Positions 27,282-36,977 are shown, counted from the stretch's first letter. The stretch: DNA of 64,000 nucleotides from Clostridia bacterium (GCA_017521465.1 JAFXCN010000002.1:22908-86907), one strand, 5' to 3'. The notes: generated from the sequence alone by a model not told the origin. A program made the numbers and translations.

Positions 27282-27686
27282 TTACTCTCTACATCTACAG
27301 TTTGCTTCTATTATGCACATTACTAATATTACTAATGCTATTATAAATAATGTTGCAAATAACCCAAACAAACCTACTATTATTGCTGTGGCAATTGTTG
27401 CTGTCGCAACTCCTACAGCCAATGCTATGATTCCTAGAATAATTGTTCCAATTATTCCTGCAAGCAAGCAGTTGCCGTTTCCGCATATACATCTTGCAAC
27501 TTTTCCATTACCAAAAGCTCCAACTAAAACTAGTAAAACTAAAAATACGGCAGCTAGTACTATTAATGACCATATTGCTAATGTTATTGTTGGAAGGAAT
27601 CCGAAGAAGTATACAACACCTAATATAACACCGATAAACAAACCGATTACAAGAGCAAGTAAACATCCACAATCATTACCTCTCAT
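27282..27686 (-). CDS. Hypothetical four-helix membrane protein, Cys-rich loop
   Basis: 134 aa, not recognised. Four hydrophobic segments (about residues 10-30, 35-57, 72-95, 98-125) rich in Gly/Ala/Ile. Cys clusters appear at the N-terminus (CGC), in the middle loop (RCICGNGNC) and at the C-terminus (CRCRE). The Cys pattern could bind metal or form disulfides. Start ATG 27686 follows AAGGAGG. Monocistronic, with its own terminator. Confidence 0.75.
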   Translation of the reverse strand: MRGNDCGCLLALVIGLFIGVILGVVYFFGFLPTITLAIWSLIVLAAVFLVLLVLVGAFGNGKVARCICGNGNCLLAGIIGTIILGIIALAVGVATATIATAIIVGLFGLFATLFIIALVILVMCIIEANCRCRE

Positions 27687-27757
27687 AATAATGACCTCCT
27701 TTAGTAAGTTGCTTCGTGCAACCTACACTTCATTTTATGAAAAATAATAATAATTTG

Positions 27758-29644
27758 TTACACCATTAATCTTTCTAATTCTTCATATAAACTTTCAAGT
27801 TTATTTTTTCCTTCATCTATCTTCGCAACAATTTCCATTGCCTTTGTATATTCTTTAGCATATTCATCGGTTAAAGATAATTCTTCTAATTTCTTTATTT
27901 CTTCTTCTAATATAGTTATTTCATTTTCTAGTCTCTTTATCGCATTATCTTTCTTCCTTTGCGCTGCTTCTTGTGCCTTTCTTTCTTTGTAGTCATTTTT
28001 CTTTACACTCTCAACCACAACTTCTTCTACATTTTTAATATAGTTTTGAATATAATAATCATAATTACCTTTGAATTCTTTTGCACAATCTTTTTCTATT
28101 CTATATATTTTAGTAGCCAATTTATTTATAAAATATCTGTCGTGAGATACAACAAACATAGTGCCCTCATATTCCATAAGAGCATTTTCTAGTGCTTCTC
28201 TTGAATATATGTCTAAATGGTTAGTCGGCTCATCAAGAATCAAGAAATTCGATTCTGATAACATCATCATTAAAAGTGATATTCTCGCTTTCTCTCCTCC
28301 ACTTAAGTCTAAAATATTCTTTTCAACATCTTCACCTTTAAAAAGAAATCTTGCTAACGCTTTTCTAACTTCTGTTTGTGTAAGTTCTAAATGGCTATCC
28401 CACACATACTTCAATATCGTCTTATTTTCAGTATATTCATCCTCTGATGTCTGGTTGTAATATGCAACCTTTATATTACTACCAACTTTAAAATCACCCG
28501 CATTTTGTTTTAATTTACCTTGTATTATCTTTAATAAAGTTGTTTTTCCCGAACCATTTGGACCAATTAGAAATACTCTTTCTTTTTTTAAAACTTCTAA
28601 AGATACATTCTCAAAAAGATGATTTTCATCAAATGCTTTCGCAAGTTTATCTACTATTAATACTTCTTTATTACCACCAGAAACAGTTTTAAACTTAAAA
28701 TCTAATTTATCCAATACTGCATCAGGCTTTTCTAACGAGTCTTGTAATCTATCAATCATCTTTTGTTTATTTCTAATAATCTTATAGTTTCTCTCCTGGC
28801 TCCATGTCTTTTGTTGTTCAATAATACCTTCTATTCTTTCTATTTCTTTTTGAGTATTATCGTATCTTCTACTTAAAGTTTTATTCTTCTCTTCTTTTAA
28901 CTTTAAATATTTAGAATAATTTCCTGAATATATTGTAAGTCTTTTATTTTCTAGTTCATAAGTTTCTGTTGTTACTTTATCTAAAAAATATCTATCATGA
29001 GATATAACTATAAAACTTCCTTTGTAATTAATTAAAAATTCTTCTAGCCATTCAATAGCATCAATATCTAAATTATTTGTAGGCTCGTCCAAAAGTAACA
29101 AATTCGACTTACTCAAAAGCATTTTAGCAAGCATAAGCTTTGTCTTTTGACCTCCGCTTAATTTACTTACTTCTAATGTAAATTCTTTTTCTTTAAAGCC
29201 CAACCCTAATAATGTAGAACGAGTCATACTCTTATATGTATATCCGCCTAAGCTTCTATATTCTTCATCTATTGCATGTTGTTTTAAAACAAGTTTATCA
29301 ATATCCGACCTATTATTTTCAATGTCGCTTTGTATCTGTAGCATTTCATCTTCTATTTGTAGTAATCTTTCATGTACAGACAACGCTTCGTCATACAAAT
29401 TTATATTTGGCTTTGTACAAACAAATTGCTCTACATATCCTATATTAACATTCTTAGCCTTGTATACCTCTCCACTATCATATCTCATTTGATCTTGAAT
29501 TATTTTAAATAATGTTGTCTTTCCTGTGCCATTTACACCAACAAGACCAATTTTGTGCCCATCTTCAACTGTAAATGAAACTCCATCAAATAGCAAATTA
29601 GCGCCAAAGCTTTTTGAAATATTACTCAAACTTAATAGTGCCAT
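27758..29644 (-). CDS. ABC-F family ATPase
   Basis: 628 aa, two ABC domains without membrane segments. Domain 1: Walker A GVNGTGKTTLFK, signature LSGGQKTKLML, LLLDEPTNNLD. Domain 2: GPNGSGKTTLLK, LSGGEKARISLL, LILDEPTNHLD. A linker between the domains and a C-terminal coiled coil (about residues 560-628) match YdiF/Uup-type ABC-F proteins, which act on the ribosome and can relieve stalling or confer antibiotic protection. Start ATG 29644 is nine bases after AAAGGA; ATGs further up are too close or lack a site. Confidence 0.93.
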   Translation of the reverse strand: MALLSLSNISKSFGANLLFDGVSFTVEDGHKIGLVGVNGTGKTTLFKIIQDQMRYDSGEVYKAKNVNIGYVEQFVCTKPNINLYDEALSVHERLLQIEDEMLQIQSDIENNRSDIDKLVLKQHAIDEEYRSLGGYTYKSMTRSTLLGLGFKEKEFTLEVSKLSGGQKTKLMLAKMLLSKSNLLLLDEPTNNLDIDAIEWLEEFLINYKGSFIVISHDRYFLDKVTTETYELENKRLTIYSGNYSKYLKLKEEKNKTLSRRYDNTQKEIERIEGIIEQQKTWSQERNYKIIRNKQKMIDRLQDSLEKPDAVLDKLDFKFKTVSGGNKEVLIVDKLAKAFDENHLFENVSLEVLKKERVFLIGPNGSGKTTLLKIIQGKLKQNAGDFKVGSNIKVAYYNQTSEDEYTENKTILKYVWDSHLELTQTEVRKALARFLFKGEDVEKNILDLSGGEKARISLLMMMLSESNFLILDEPTNHLDIYSREALENALMEYEGTMFVVSHDRYFINKLATKIYRIEKDCAKEFKGNYDYYIQNYIKNVEEVVVESVKKNDYKERKAQEAAQRKKDNAIKRLENEITILEEEIKKLEELSLTDEYAKEYTKAMEIVAKIDEGKNKLESLYEELERLMV

Positions 29645-29668
29645 TTCCATCTTTCCTTTCAAAAACAA

Positions 29669-29697
29669 ATTGTATCACGGAAATCGCCATTTTTCAA
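29669..29697 (-). promoter_or_regulatory. Promoter for the ABC-F gene
   Basis: TTGAAA (29692-29697), 17 bp, TACAAT (29669-29674). Divergent from the tcdA promoter 12 bp away; leader about 20 nt, so no attenuator. Confidence 0.72.
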
Positions 29698-29708
29698 CAC
29701 ATTTAGAG

Positions 29709-29737
29709 TTGTTGGATCTGCTTTTGTGTGATATAAT
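29709..29737 (+). promoter_or_regulatory. Promoter for tcdA
   Basis: TTGTTG (29709-29714), 17 bp, TATAAT (29732-29737). Confidence 0.7.
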
Positions 29738-29757
29738 CTTGAAATAGGAGGTATCTT

Positions 29758-30453
29758 ATGGAACAATTTTCTAGAACCGAAATGTTAATAGGTAAAGGAA
29801 AAGTAGACGTTTTAAAATCTAAAACTGTACTTATATTTGGCATAGGTGGAGTTGGATCATATGTAGCTGAATCACTTGCTAGATGCGGAATTGATACATT
29901 AATTTTAGTTGACAGTGATGTCGTTTCTTTATCTAATATAAATAGACAAATAATAGCACTTCACTCTACTGTTGGAAAGGCTAAAGTAGAAGTAATGAAA
30001 GAACGTATTTTAGATATAAATCCAAATGCTAATGTAATTTGCTATCAAGAATTTGTATCACCAGAAAATGTTGATAAATTTTTGACTAACGAAGTGGATT
30101 ATGTGATTGATGCAATAGATACAGTAAAATCAAAAATAGCAATTATTGAAAAGGCAAAAGCACTTGATATACCAATAATTTCTTCAATGGGAACTGGTAA
30201 CAAATTAGATCCATTAAAATTTAAAATTACAGATATATCAAAAACTTCTGTATGTCCGCTTGCAAAAGTAATCAGAAAAGAATTAAAAGAAAAAGGAATA
30301 AAGAAAGTAAAAGTACTATATTCCGAAGAAATTCCAACAAAAGTATCGAATGATGCAAGTGAAGGAAAAGTCGTTCCTGCAAGTATTGCATTCGTACCAT
30401 CAGTAGCAGGCCTTGCAATATCTGGAGAAGTTGTAAGAGATTTGATAAAATAG
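29758..30453 (+). CDS. tcdA: tRNA ct6A dehydratase (ThiF/E1-like)
   Basis: 231 aa. E1-type adenylation fold: FGIGGVGSYVAESLAR nucleotide loop, DSDVVSLSNINRQ, and GMGTGN-like segment SSMGTGNKLDP. TcdA (CsdL/YgdL) cyclises t6A to ct6A on tRNAs, extending the modification begun by the TsaE/TsaB genes 6 kb upstream. Start ATG 29758 follows ATAGGAGG. It has its own promoter and terminator. Confidence 0.93.
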   Translation: MEQFSRTEMLIGKGKVDVLKSKTVLIFGIGGVGSYVAESLARCGIDTLILVDSDVVSLSNINRQIIALHSTVGKAKVEVMKERILDINPNANVICYQEFVSPENVDKFLTNEVDYVIDAIDTVKSKIAIIEKAKALDIPIISSMGTGNKLDPLKFKITDISKTSVCPLAKVIRKELKEKGIKKVKVLYSEEIPTKVSNDASEGKVVPASIAFVPSVAGLAISGEVVRDLIK

Positions 30454-30455
30454 TA

Positions 30456-30485
30456 AAAAACCGAGTCGCTACGGCTCGGTTTTTA
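30456..30485 (+). terminator. Terminator after tcdA
   Basis: AAAAACCGAGTCG-CTA-CGGCTCGGTTTTT, one G-T pair in the stem, with T-run. Confidence 0.88.
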
Positions 30486-30520
30486 TATAGCGCTGAAAAT
30501 TTGATATTCGATACAATCCG

Positions 30521-30594
30521 GTCAGATGTAAAAAGGAAGTGCGACAAAATATATATAAAAATCTATTTCGTTTCATCTCCTGTTTTACTGTCTC
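30521..30594 (+). repeat. Repeat family A, copy A3
   Basis: Same layout as A1 and A4. Somewhat decayed: one mismatch in the tip stem (ATATAT vs ATCTAT) and CATCTCC in the middle arm. Confidence 0.82.
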
Positions 30595-30599
30595 TTTTT

Positions 30600-30636
30600 T
30601 ACTTTTCACTATTCACTCTTAATTTTTCACTATTTA
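30600..30636. repeat. H repeat (TTCACTA cluster)
   Basis: CTTTTCACTATTCACTCTT and TTTTTCACTATTT, between repeat A3 and the corA stop. Confidence 0.62.
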
Positions 30637-31584
30637 TAGCATATCTTTTTTCTTCATATATACATATGCTCCAACCGATATTACAACTGCTATTCCTAGT
30701 ATTATTATAAATCCATATGGATTTTCTGCAAATGGTAAGCCTTGTACATTCATTCCCCATAAACTTGCTACGATTGTTGGTATTGATAATACTATTGTTA
30801 TTGATGCTAAGAATTTCATTACTATGTTTAAGTTATTTGATATTACTGATGCGTATGCATCCATTGTCCCACTTAGAATATCACGATATATTGTCCCCAT
30901 TTCAATGGCCTGCTTATTTTCTACGATTGCATCTTCTAGTATGTCTTCATCTTCTTCATACATTTTTATATAGTTACCTCTTAGTAATTTCTCCATTACT
31001 ATTTCATTTGATTTTAATGAAGTCGTGAAATATACTAGTGATTTTTCAAGTGATAGTAACTTTATTAATTCTTGATTTTTCATTGATTTTTGAAGTCTAT
31101 TTTCTGCTTTATCTGTTTCTCTATTTATATACTTTAAGTATGTTAAATAGTATGTAGCCATTTTAAATAATATTTGTAATATAAATCTTGTCTTTTTAAA
31201 TGTATAAAAATTTTTAACTTTACAATTTATAAATTCTTCTAATATTGCATTTTCTTTCGTACATACTGTTATGAAATAATCATCTTTAACGACAATCATA
31301 CCAAGAGGCATTGTTGAAAACAGTCCTTCTGTTTCTTTGTCCCCCGACTCTATTATTGGCACGTCTGCAATTATAAGTACTTGATCATCTTCTACGTCAA
31401 TTCTGGCCTTTTCTTCTTGGTCTAGTGGATATCTTAAAAAATCTTCTCTTACTCCTATAGAATTACACAATGTATTTATTTCCTGCACATTGGGCGCGAC
31501 CAGATTTATCCAACACCCTTTTTCAATACGGGAGATTTCTCTGAAAAATCCTTGTTCGTCTGCCGTCTTATAAATTTTCATCAT
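30634..31584 (-). CDS. corA: CorA-like Mg2+ transporter
   Basis: 316 aa. Large cytoplasmic N-terminal domain with a long stalk helix, then two C-terminal membrane segments (about 255-275 and 290-310). The signature GMN is present in SLWGMNVQG, followed by acidic-loop residues FAENPYGF. Pentameric CorA channels import Mg2+ and other divalent cations. Start ATG 31584 follows AGGAG; an upstream in-frame ATG at 31647 has no site. No M-box-like leader is evident in the about 40-nt leader. Confidence 0.93.
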   Translation of the reverse strand: MMKIYKTADEQGFFREISRIEKGCWINLVAPNVQEINTLCNSIGVREDFLRYPLDQEEKARIDVEDDQVLIIADVPIIESGDKETEGLFSTMPLGMIVVKDDYFITVCTKENAILEEFINCKVKNFYTFKKTRFILQILFKMATYYLTYLKYINRETDKAENRLQKSMKNQELIKLLSLEKSLVYFTTSLKSNEIVMEKLLRGNYIKMYEEDEDILEDAIVENKQAIEMGTIYRDILSGTMDAYASVISNNLNIVMKFLASITIVLSIPTIVASLWGMNVQGLPFAENPYGFIIILGIAVVISVGAYVYMKKKDML

Positions 31585-31633
31585 CTGAATCACGCTCCTA
31601 TACAAAAAATTAAGGACTTTCGGTCCCGTAAAT

Positions 31634-31661
31634 ATTATAGCATACAAAAATTGTTATGTAA
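31634..31661 (-). promoter_or_regulatory. Promoter for corA
   Basis: TTACAT (31656-31661), 16 bp, TATAAT (31634-31639). Confidence 0.6.
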
Positions 31662-31701
31662 ATAAGTTTTTCGTTGCAATTTCTTCCACAAGGTTCCGTA
31701 C

Positions 31702-31822
31702 ACCTCAAAGATTCCGAAGGAATCTTTTCCGCTGACGGAAAAACGGTTTCGCCCGCGCAGCGGCCGTCTGCGGAAACGAACTGCGATACAGTTATTCGCT
31801 ATGATGCTCAACTTTCGATTTA
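31702..31822 (-). repeat. Repeat family B, copy B3
   Basis: Inverted copy: AAAGATTCC-GAA-GGAATCTTT small hairpin, then TTTCCGCTGACGG / CCGTCTGCGGAAA main stem with CCCGCGCAGCGG in the loop, then the AACGAACTGCGATACA edge. Confidence 0.8.
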
Positions 31823-31865
31823 CAACTTCGCAAGCTTCGATAGGCACATAAATAAGATACAGACG

Positions 31866-31940
31866 CTCGCATGCAAAAAGGAAGTGCGACAAAATCGATA
31901 TAAAAATCGATTTTGTTTCACCTCCTGTTTTACATGTCTC
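31866..31940 (+). repeat. Repeat family A, copy A4
   Basis: Nearly base-for-base identical to A1 over about 70 bp although 17 kb away. Perfect tip hairpin AAAATCGAT-ATAAAA-ATCGATTTT. Confidence 0.88.
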
Positions 31941-31947
31941 TTTCCCA

Positions 31948-31979
31948 CTTTTCACTCTTCACTATTCGTTATTCACTGG
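31948..31979. repeat. H repeat (TTCACTA cluster)
   Basis: CTTTTCACTCTTCACTATT then CGTTATTCACT, between A4 and the fhs stop. Confidence 0.65.
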
Positions 31980-31983
31980 TGGT

Positions 31984-33654
31984 TTAGAATAAACCACCAA
32001 TCGTTCCATCTGGCAATACATCTATTTTTTCTGCTGCTGGGATTTTTGGCAATCCTGGCATTGTTAATATTTTTCCTGTTAATACTACTATAAATCCTGC
32101 ACCTGCACTTACTTTTACTTCTTTTATCGTTAGTGTAAATCCCTCTGGTCTACCTAATAACTCAGGATTATCTGAAAGCGAATATTGCGTTTTTGCCATA
32201 CATACTGGTAACTTATCCATCTCAATATGTTCTATTAAAGCTATTTGTTTTTCAGCATCTTCTGTATATTCAACATTTGACGCCCCATATATTTCTTTTG
32301 CAACCGTCTCTATTTTTTCTTTTATAGAAAGTTTTTCGTCATATATTGGAGCAAAGTTTGATTCTTCTTCATTTAGCGTTTTTACTAACATTTTTGCTAA
32401 ATCTATTCCGCCTTCTCCACCTTTAGCGAACACTTCTGAAATAGAAAATGGTACATTTGCTTTTTCGCAAAGTTCTCTTAAACACTCTATTTCCTCTTCT
32501 GTATCTGTGCCAAATTTATTCACTGTAACTAATACAGGTACATTATATTTTTTCATATTTTCAATATGTTTTTCTAAGTTAACACTTCCGCATTTTAATG
32601 ATTCTACATCTGGAGTTGATAAATTTGCAAGCTCAACTCCACCATTATATTTAAGCGATCTTACCGTTGCTACAATTACGATTGCACTTGGCTTTAATCC
32701 TGCAATTCTACATTTTATATCCAAGAATTTTTCTGCACCTAAATCAGCGCCAAATCCCGCTTCTGTTATAACATAATCAGAAAGTTTTAATGCTGTTTTC
32801 GTTGCTATTACGCTATTGCATCCATGTGCAATATTTGCAAATGGTCCGCCATGCATAATACATGGTGTATTTTCTAGTGTTTGAATTAAATTTGGCTTAA
32901 TCGCGTCTTTTAAAAGGGCTGCCATTGCGCCTTGTGCGTTTAAATCAGAAACTCTAACTGGTTCACCTTCTATGTTGTAACCTATAATTATATTTGCAAT
33001 TCTTTTCTTTAAATCTTTTAAATCACTTGCTAAACAAAGTATTGCCATTATTTCTGAAGCAACTGTTATAACAAAACCATCTTGTCTTGTTCTTTTTTCA
33101 CCTTTTCTTGTTAAATCAACTGTAACCTCTCTAAGCGCCCTGTCATTTACATCTAAAGCTCTTTTCCATGTTATTCTATTTAGATCTATTTTTAATTTAT
33201 TTCCAAAATAAATATGATTATCTATCATTGCAGAAAGCAAGTTATTTGCAGCAGTTAAAGCATGCATATCACCTGTAAAATGTAAATTTATATCATCCAT
33301 AGGCACTACTTGGCTATATCCACCACCTGTAGCTCCACCCTTTAATCCCATTACAGGTCCTAGTGATGGCTCTCTTAACGCAATAATACATTTTTCATTC
33401 AATCTATTTAATGCTTGGCCTAAGCCTATTGTAACAGTGGTCTTTCCTTCGCCAGCTGGTGTTGGGTTTATTGCTGTTACAAGCACAAGTTTTCCATCTT
33501 TATTATTTGCTATTTTCTTTTGTAATTCGTCCGATAATTTAGCCTTATATTTTCCATAGTACTCTAAATCATCTTCTTCAATTCCAATCTTTTTAGCAAC
33601 ATCTCTAATATGCAGCAAATTCGCTTGTTTTGATATCTCTATATCTGACAACAT
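31984..33654 (-). CDS. fhs: Formate-tetrahydrofolate ligase
   Basis: 556 aa, normal Fhs length. ATP-dependent activation of formate to 10-formyl-THF, central to one-carbon metabolism and, in acetogens, the Wood-Ljungdahl methyl branch. P-loop region [11 protein letters not shown], then [20 protein letters not shown] and [12 protein letters not shown]. Start ATG 33654 follows AAGGAGG; an upstream frame to 33759 runs into the promoter and terminator and is rejected. No other Wood-Ljungdahl gene is nearby. Confidence 0.97.
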   Translation of the reverse strand: MLSDIEISKQANLLHIRDVAKKIGIEEDDLEYYGKYKAKLSDELQKKIANNKDGKLVLVTAINPTPAGEGKTTVTIGLGQALNRLNEKCIIALREPSLGPVMGLKGGATGGGYSQVVPMDDINLHFTGDMHALTAANNLLSAMIDNHIYFGNKLKIDLNRITWKRALDVNDRALREVTVDLTRKGEKRTRQDGFVITVASEIMAILCLASDLKDLKKRIANIIIGYNIEGEPVRVSDLNAQGAMAALLKDAIKPNLIQTLENTPCIMHGGPFANIAHGCNSVIATKTALKLSDYVITEAGFGADLGAEKFLDIKCRIAGLKPSAIVIVATVRSLKYNGGVELANLSTPDVESLKCGSVNLEKHIENMKKYNVPVLVTVNKFGTDTEEEIECLRELCEKANVPFSISEVFAKGGEGGIDLAKMLVKTLNEEESNFAPIYDEKLSIKEKIETVAKEIYGASNVEYTEDAEKQIALIEHIEMDKLPVCMAKTQYSLSDNPELLGRPEGFTLTIKEVKVSAGAGFIVVLTGKILTMPGLPKIPAAEKIDVLPDGTIGGLF

Positions 33655-33676
33655 TCGCCTCGCCTCCTTACAAGGC

Positions 33677-33705
33677 AGTATATCAGAGAAATAGGAAGTA
33701 ATCAA
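33677..33705 (-). promoter_or_regulatory. Promoter for fhs
   Basis: TTGATT (33700-33705), 17 bp, TATACT (33677-33682); about 20 bp from the start codon. Confidence 0.7.
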
Positions 33706-33710
33706 TAGAA

Positions 33711-33743
33711 AAAAGAAGTGCAACATTTTGTTGCACTTCTTTT
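33711..33743 (-). terminator. Terminator of the LCP gene
   Basis: 15-bp perfect stem (33711-33725 with 33729-33743) and T-run on the minus strand, between the LCP gene and the fhs promoter. Confidence 0.85.
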
Positions 33744-33750
33744 CACCGCT

Positions 33751-33781
33751 ACTCTTCACTATTCACTATTCGTTATTCACT
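33751..33781. repeat. H repeat (TTCACTA cluster)
   Basis: TACTCTTCACTATTCACTA then TTCGTTATTCACT, between the terminator and the stop of the LCP gene. Confidence 0.65.
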
Positions 33782-33785
33782 GCTT

Positions 33786-35033
33786 TTACAGCTCGTACAT
33801 CGGTCCAATTATTATTGTATAATTTACTGTTGCATCTGCATTGATGTCATTTTCTGTTTTGCTAATACCCACTAATTTTTGCAAATCTTCTAATTTACTT
33901 ATATCTTGATCATGGCATATTATTCTCGAGCGTTCTTTTTCACTTGATTCATAATTTCCAATTTTAGATACATAGTATCCATTATTATTTAAATTTTCAA
34001 CAACTTGGTTAAATAAAGCTGTTTTTGCTCCCGCATTTAATAATTCAATTTTTATCTTGTCGCTTGTGTTTAATTTTATAGAGCTGTCTTCTTTTACATT
34101 AGCTATAACTTCTTCTACTTTAACTTGCTTAAAAAACATTTCTTGTATTAATGCTTCTGCAGCTACTTTATCCATAAAGAAATATGAAATTCCATTTTCT
34201 GCATACCCACCGGCACCTGGCAATGTTTCAATTCTGATTCTATCTGTTTTAAAAGTAATAATGTCATCTGTATAACTAAGAAGTATATCTAAAGTTACAT
34301 TCGTTTTTGTATTAGAAATAACTATGTCAAACAATTTATCTAACTTCAATAAATTTTGTGGTTCTAATACTCTTGAGATCATTGCTTTTATAAATTGTTG
34401 CTGTGTTGCAACTCTATCTATATCTCCATTTTTATATCCGCTTCCATCATTATTCTTTCTAAATCTTACAAATTGCTCTGCTTGTTTTCCTGTAAGTGTT
34501 TGTCTTCCTTTTTTCAAGTGAATATATAAATCTTGTGCAGGATCATCGTAATTCATATTTATTGGCACATCTACTTCTACTCCGCCTACTGCATCTACTG
34601 CCTGTCTTAAAACTTTTGTATCAAAAAGTACATAATATTGAGCTTCTATTCCTGTAATTTCTTTTACTTTTTGAACTGTATTTGCCGGTTTATAACCCGA
34701 AGCATATGCAGAATTTATTTTTCCATCTATTGTTCCAGTAACTTTAGTGTCTCTTGGAATTGATATTAAATCAACTTCTCTAGTATTAGGATTATATTGT
34801 CCTAGCATGATAAAGTCTGTTAAAGCGCCATTTACTCCCATAAATAAGCAAGTTACATTTTCTCTTAATTCCACATCTTCTTTTACGGTGATATTCCCCT
34901 CAGAATCTATTATTTCATTTTGAGATCTTGCCCAATTTCTATAAACAACAGCTCCTACAACTCCAGCAGTTATAGTAATCATTATTATAAATATTATCAA
35001 CAATACTTTTAATATCGTTTTAAACACTTTCAT
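33786..35033 (-). CDS. LytR-CpsA-Psr (LCP) family protein
   Basis: 415 aa. N-terminal membrane anchor (about residues 6-30), extracytoplasmic LCP domain (about 60-260) with SIPRDTKV, KINSAYASG, VGGVEVDVP, ARF-like QFVRFRKN and the Arg/Asp-rich DIDRVATQQ. A LytR_C-type domain follows (about 300-400, KIELLNAG). LCP enzymes transfer lipid-linked glycopolymers to peptidoglycan. Start ATG 35033 is placed by AAAGGAG; the frame from 35057 includes the ribosome site. Confidence 0.93.
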   Translation of the reverse strand: MKVFKTILKVLLIIFIIMITITAGVVGAVVYRNWARSQNEIIDSEGNITVKEDVELRENVTCLFMGVNGALTDFIMLGQYNPNTREVDLISIPRDTKVTGTIDGKINSAYASGYKPANTVQKVKEITGIEAQYYVLFDTKVLRQAVDAVGGVEVDVPINMNYDDPAQDLYIHLKKGRQTLTGKQAEQFVRFRKNNDGSGYKNGDIDRVATQQQFIKAMISRVLEPQNLLKLDKLFDIVISNTKTNVTLDILLSYTDDIITFKTDRIRIETLPGAGGYAENGISYFFMDKVAAEALIQEMFFKQVKVEEVIANVKEDSSIKLNTSDKIKIELLNAGAKTALFNQVVENLNNNGYYVSKIGNYESSEKERSRIICHDQDISKLEDLQKLVGISKTENDINADATVNYTIIIGPMYEL

Positions 35034-35065
35034 TATCGTTTCTCCTTTTTTCGACATATAAAGTC

Positions 35066-35094
35066 ATTATAACAATATCTTAGACCCTTTTCAA
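35066..35094 (-). promoter_or_regulatory. Promoter for the LCP gene
   Basis: TTGAAA (35089-35094), 17 bp, TATAAT (35066-35071). Confidence 0.72.
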
Positions 35095-35115
35095 CCTCAA
35101 TTTTGTTCCATTTTG

Positions 35116-35865
35116 CTAGAATATTAATGCAATTAGTAAGTTATACTCAAATAACACACTTGTAATTAAAGAACTCTTTATATATGCAATTAACCCTGGC
35201 ATTTCCACAAATGATGATAAAAATGTTATAACTGCAAGCGTTGTATATACTTGTATTATTCCCAACAATATACCTAACACTAAACCTGCAATTTCATTTA
35301 TCTGTTTTAAAACCGGAATTTGCATTATTCCATCCAATATAAAACATACTATCATCAATAATAATTTTGCAACCAAATATATTATAATCATACTCATTAT
35401 ATTAATAATTGTATCTGCAATTTTTATTGCTACATGCTCTTTTGCCTTGTTTATGGTTTCATCAGCATCAATATAATCCTTCACATTTTCAGGCAAATTC
35501 GACAAAACATCTTCTATTTTTTTCTTCTCATCCTCTTTTTCTTCTTTGACTAAAGACTCTTCCGTATCACTTCTCATTTCTTCAGCAATATCTATTTCTT
35601 CTGTATCATTCGTTATTTCTTCTTCAACTATTTCTTCATTATTATTTATTATTTCTTCTTTAGTAATAGTCGACACTATCCATTCTGAAACACCAGTATG
35701 TTCTTTTATATATCCAGCAACTGGTTTATAAAGAATCATTGATAAAATAATTGCAACTATAAATGATACCATTCTAAAAGAAGTTTTTATGAATCCTTTT
35801 CTATATCCTAAAAACGCCGCTAATGCAATTATCAATATAACTATTAAATCACTTATATTAAACAT
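35116..35865 (-). CDS. CvpA-family membrane protein
   Basis: 249 aa. Starts with FNISDLIVILIIALAAFLGY and GFIKTSF, typical of CvpA/colicin V production proteins, with four membrane segments. An acidic, low-complexity stretch (about residues 72-125, Glu/Asp/Asn) is inserted between the second and third. The family is linked to envelope integrity; its molecular role is unclear. Start ATG 35865; 11 bp after the DUF5711 gene, so same operon. Confidence 0.85.
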   Translation of the reverse strand: MFNISDLIVILIIALAAFLGYRKGFIKTSFRMVSFIVAIILSMILYKPVAGYIKEHTGVSEWIVSTITKEEIINNNEEIVEEEITNDTEEIDIAEEMRSDTEESLVKEEKEDEKKKIEDVLSNLPENVKDYIDADETINKAKEHVAIKIADTIINIMSMIIIYLVAKLLLMIVCFILDGIMQIPVLKQINEIAGLVLGILLGIIQVYTTLAVITFLSSFVEMPGLIAYIKSSLITSVLFEYNLLIALIF

Positions 35866-35876
35866 ATCATTCCACC

Positions 35877-36977
35877 CTATATCTTGATTAATTCAATCTT
35901 ATTTTTAAAAACTAAAGCCGCCATATTTCCATTGTCATAAAGCTTTATATCTCTTAATTGTCCTCCAAGATTATAGCGCTTTATTAGATTTCCATTTGTA
36001 TTAACAAATACAACTTCATTTCCAAGATTTAAAGCAATTGTCTTGTTTTGTGCCGAAATACTTTGTGGTGTTGTTTCCAACCTATATTCCTTTTTATTAT
36101 CTTTATCATATATTTCTAAAACACTTTCTGTACCAAATATTCCAGTTGATGCCTTTCGTATAAGTATAGCATTTTCTCGATTCTCTATTATTGAGTATGC
36201 TACCGTTGAATAATCATATTCTACGATATTAGAAATCATCATTTTATTATCTATTAGCATTACTCCCGTATCTTTTAAAACCATTAATTCATTTTTGTTT
36301 GTATATTCGATATCCATTATTAAAGAATCTTTTTCTTCATGTATAGTATTACTTTTGGTTTCATTAACGTTATCTATTTCTATGATTTTAATTTTTGAAA
36401 TTAACGTTATACCTTCTGTATCTACTTCCGCTACTGCCAAAATTTTATTATTATCGGCTATAGCAACATCTGTTGCATAAGTTGATGCAAGAAATGTAGT
36501 AAATAATTCTTCACCTGAAGCTTTTAAAACTTTAATTGTTGATTTATATCCCGTCTGAGAATATGTAACTGCTACATATCCATTTTTATTTACAGTAATG
36601 TCAAAAATCTCTCCCGTAATTTTAGTCTCCCATAATTTTGTATCAGATTTCATCATGTATATATTACCGGTTTTCTTATCCGCTATAGCAGTATACTCAT
36701 TCGAACAACTTGTTACTATCTCAGACGCAACTATATCTAGCGAATTATTAACCGCATCTGTATCTTTATAAAAATCTATACTATCATTTGTAAGAACAAC
36801 TAAATTCTTTCCGCTAGCAACCTGAATAATATTATCAAGTTGAATAGTTGCAACAGAATCTGCTAATTGCCAACTTTTGTTTTCTAAAAATTCTTCAATT
36901 TTGTCATAATTCAAATATGTAACTATTGATACAATTATAGCTAAACAAACAGCTAAAACAATCCATTTTTTATTCAT
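35877..36977 (-). CDS. DUF5711-like beta-propeller protein, membrane anchored
   Basis: 366 aa. N-terminal anchor (about residues 5-22), then repeated beta-strand units with a WD/PQQ-like look (for example YTAIADKKTGNIYM, GYVAVTYSQTG, DVAIADNNKILAVAEVD), consistent with an extracytoplasmic beta-propeller. I place it in DUF5711 by context and layout. Start ATG 36977 follows AAGGAG and overlaps the YkvI gene by 8 bp. Part of a YkvI-DUF5711-CvpA operon. Confidence 0.78.
   Translation of the reverse strand: MNKKWIVLAVCLAIIVSIVTYLNYDKIEEFLENKSWQLADSVATIQLDNIIQVASGKNLVVLTNDSIDFYKDTDAVNNSLDIVASEIVTSCSNEYTAIADKKTGNIYMMKSDTKLWETKITGEIFDITVNKNGYVAVTYSQTGYKSTIKVLKASGEELFTTFLASTYATDVAIADNNKILAVAEVDTEGITLISKIKIIEIDNVNETKSNTIHEEKDSLIMDIEYTNKNELMVLKDTGVMLIDNKMMISNIVEYDYSTVAYSIIENRENAILIRKASTGIFGTESVLEIYDKDNKKEYRLETTPQSISAQNKTIALNLGNEVVFVNTNGNLIKRYNLGGQLRDIKLYDNGNMAALVFKNKIELIKI

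Larger units (their letters stand above)
31585..31983. other. Gene-free stretch between corA and fhs
   Basis: About 400 bp: corA promoter, family B copy B3 (inverted), family A copy A4 and an H cluster, in that order. The short frames here are read-through of repeats and are not credible genes. Confidence 0.75.

Noticed and set aside
31635..32093. Short frames on both strands between corA and fhs
   Set aside because: They cover repeats B3, A4 and H; similar peptides recur only where the repeats recur.
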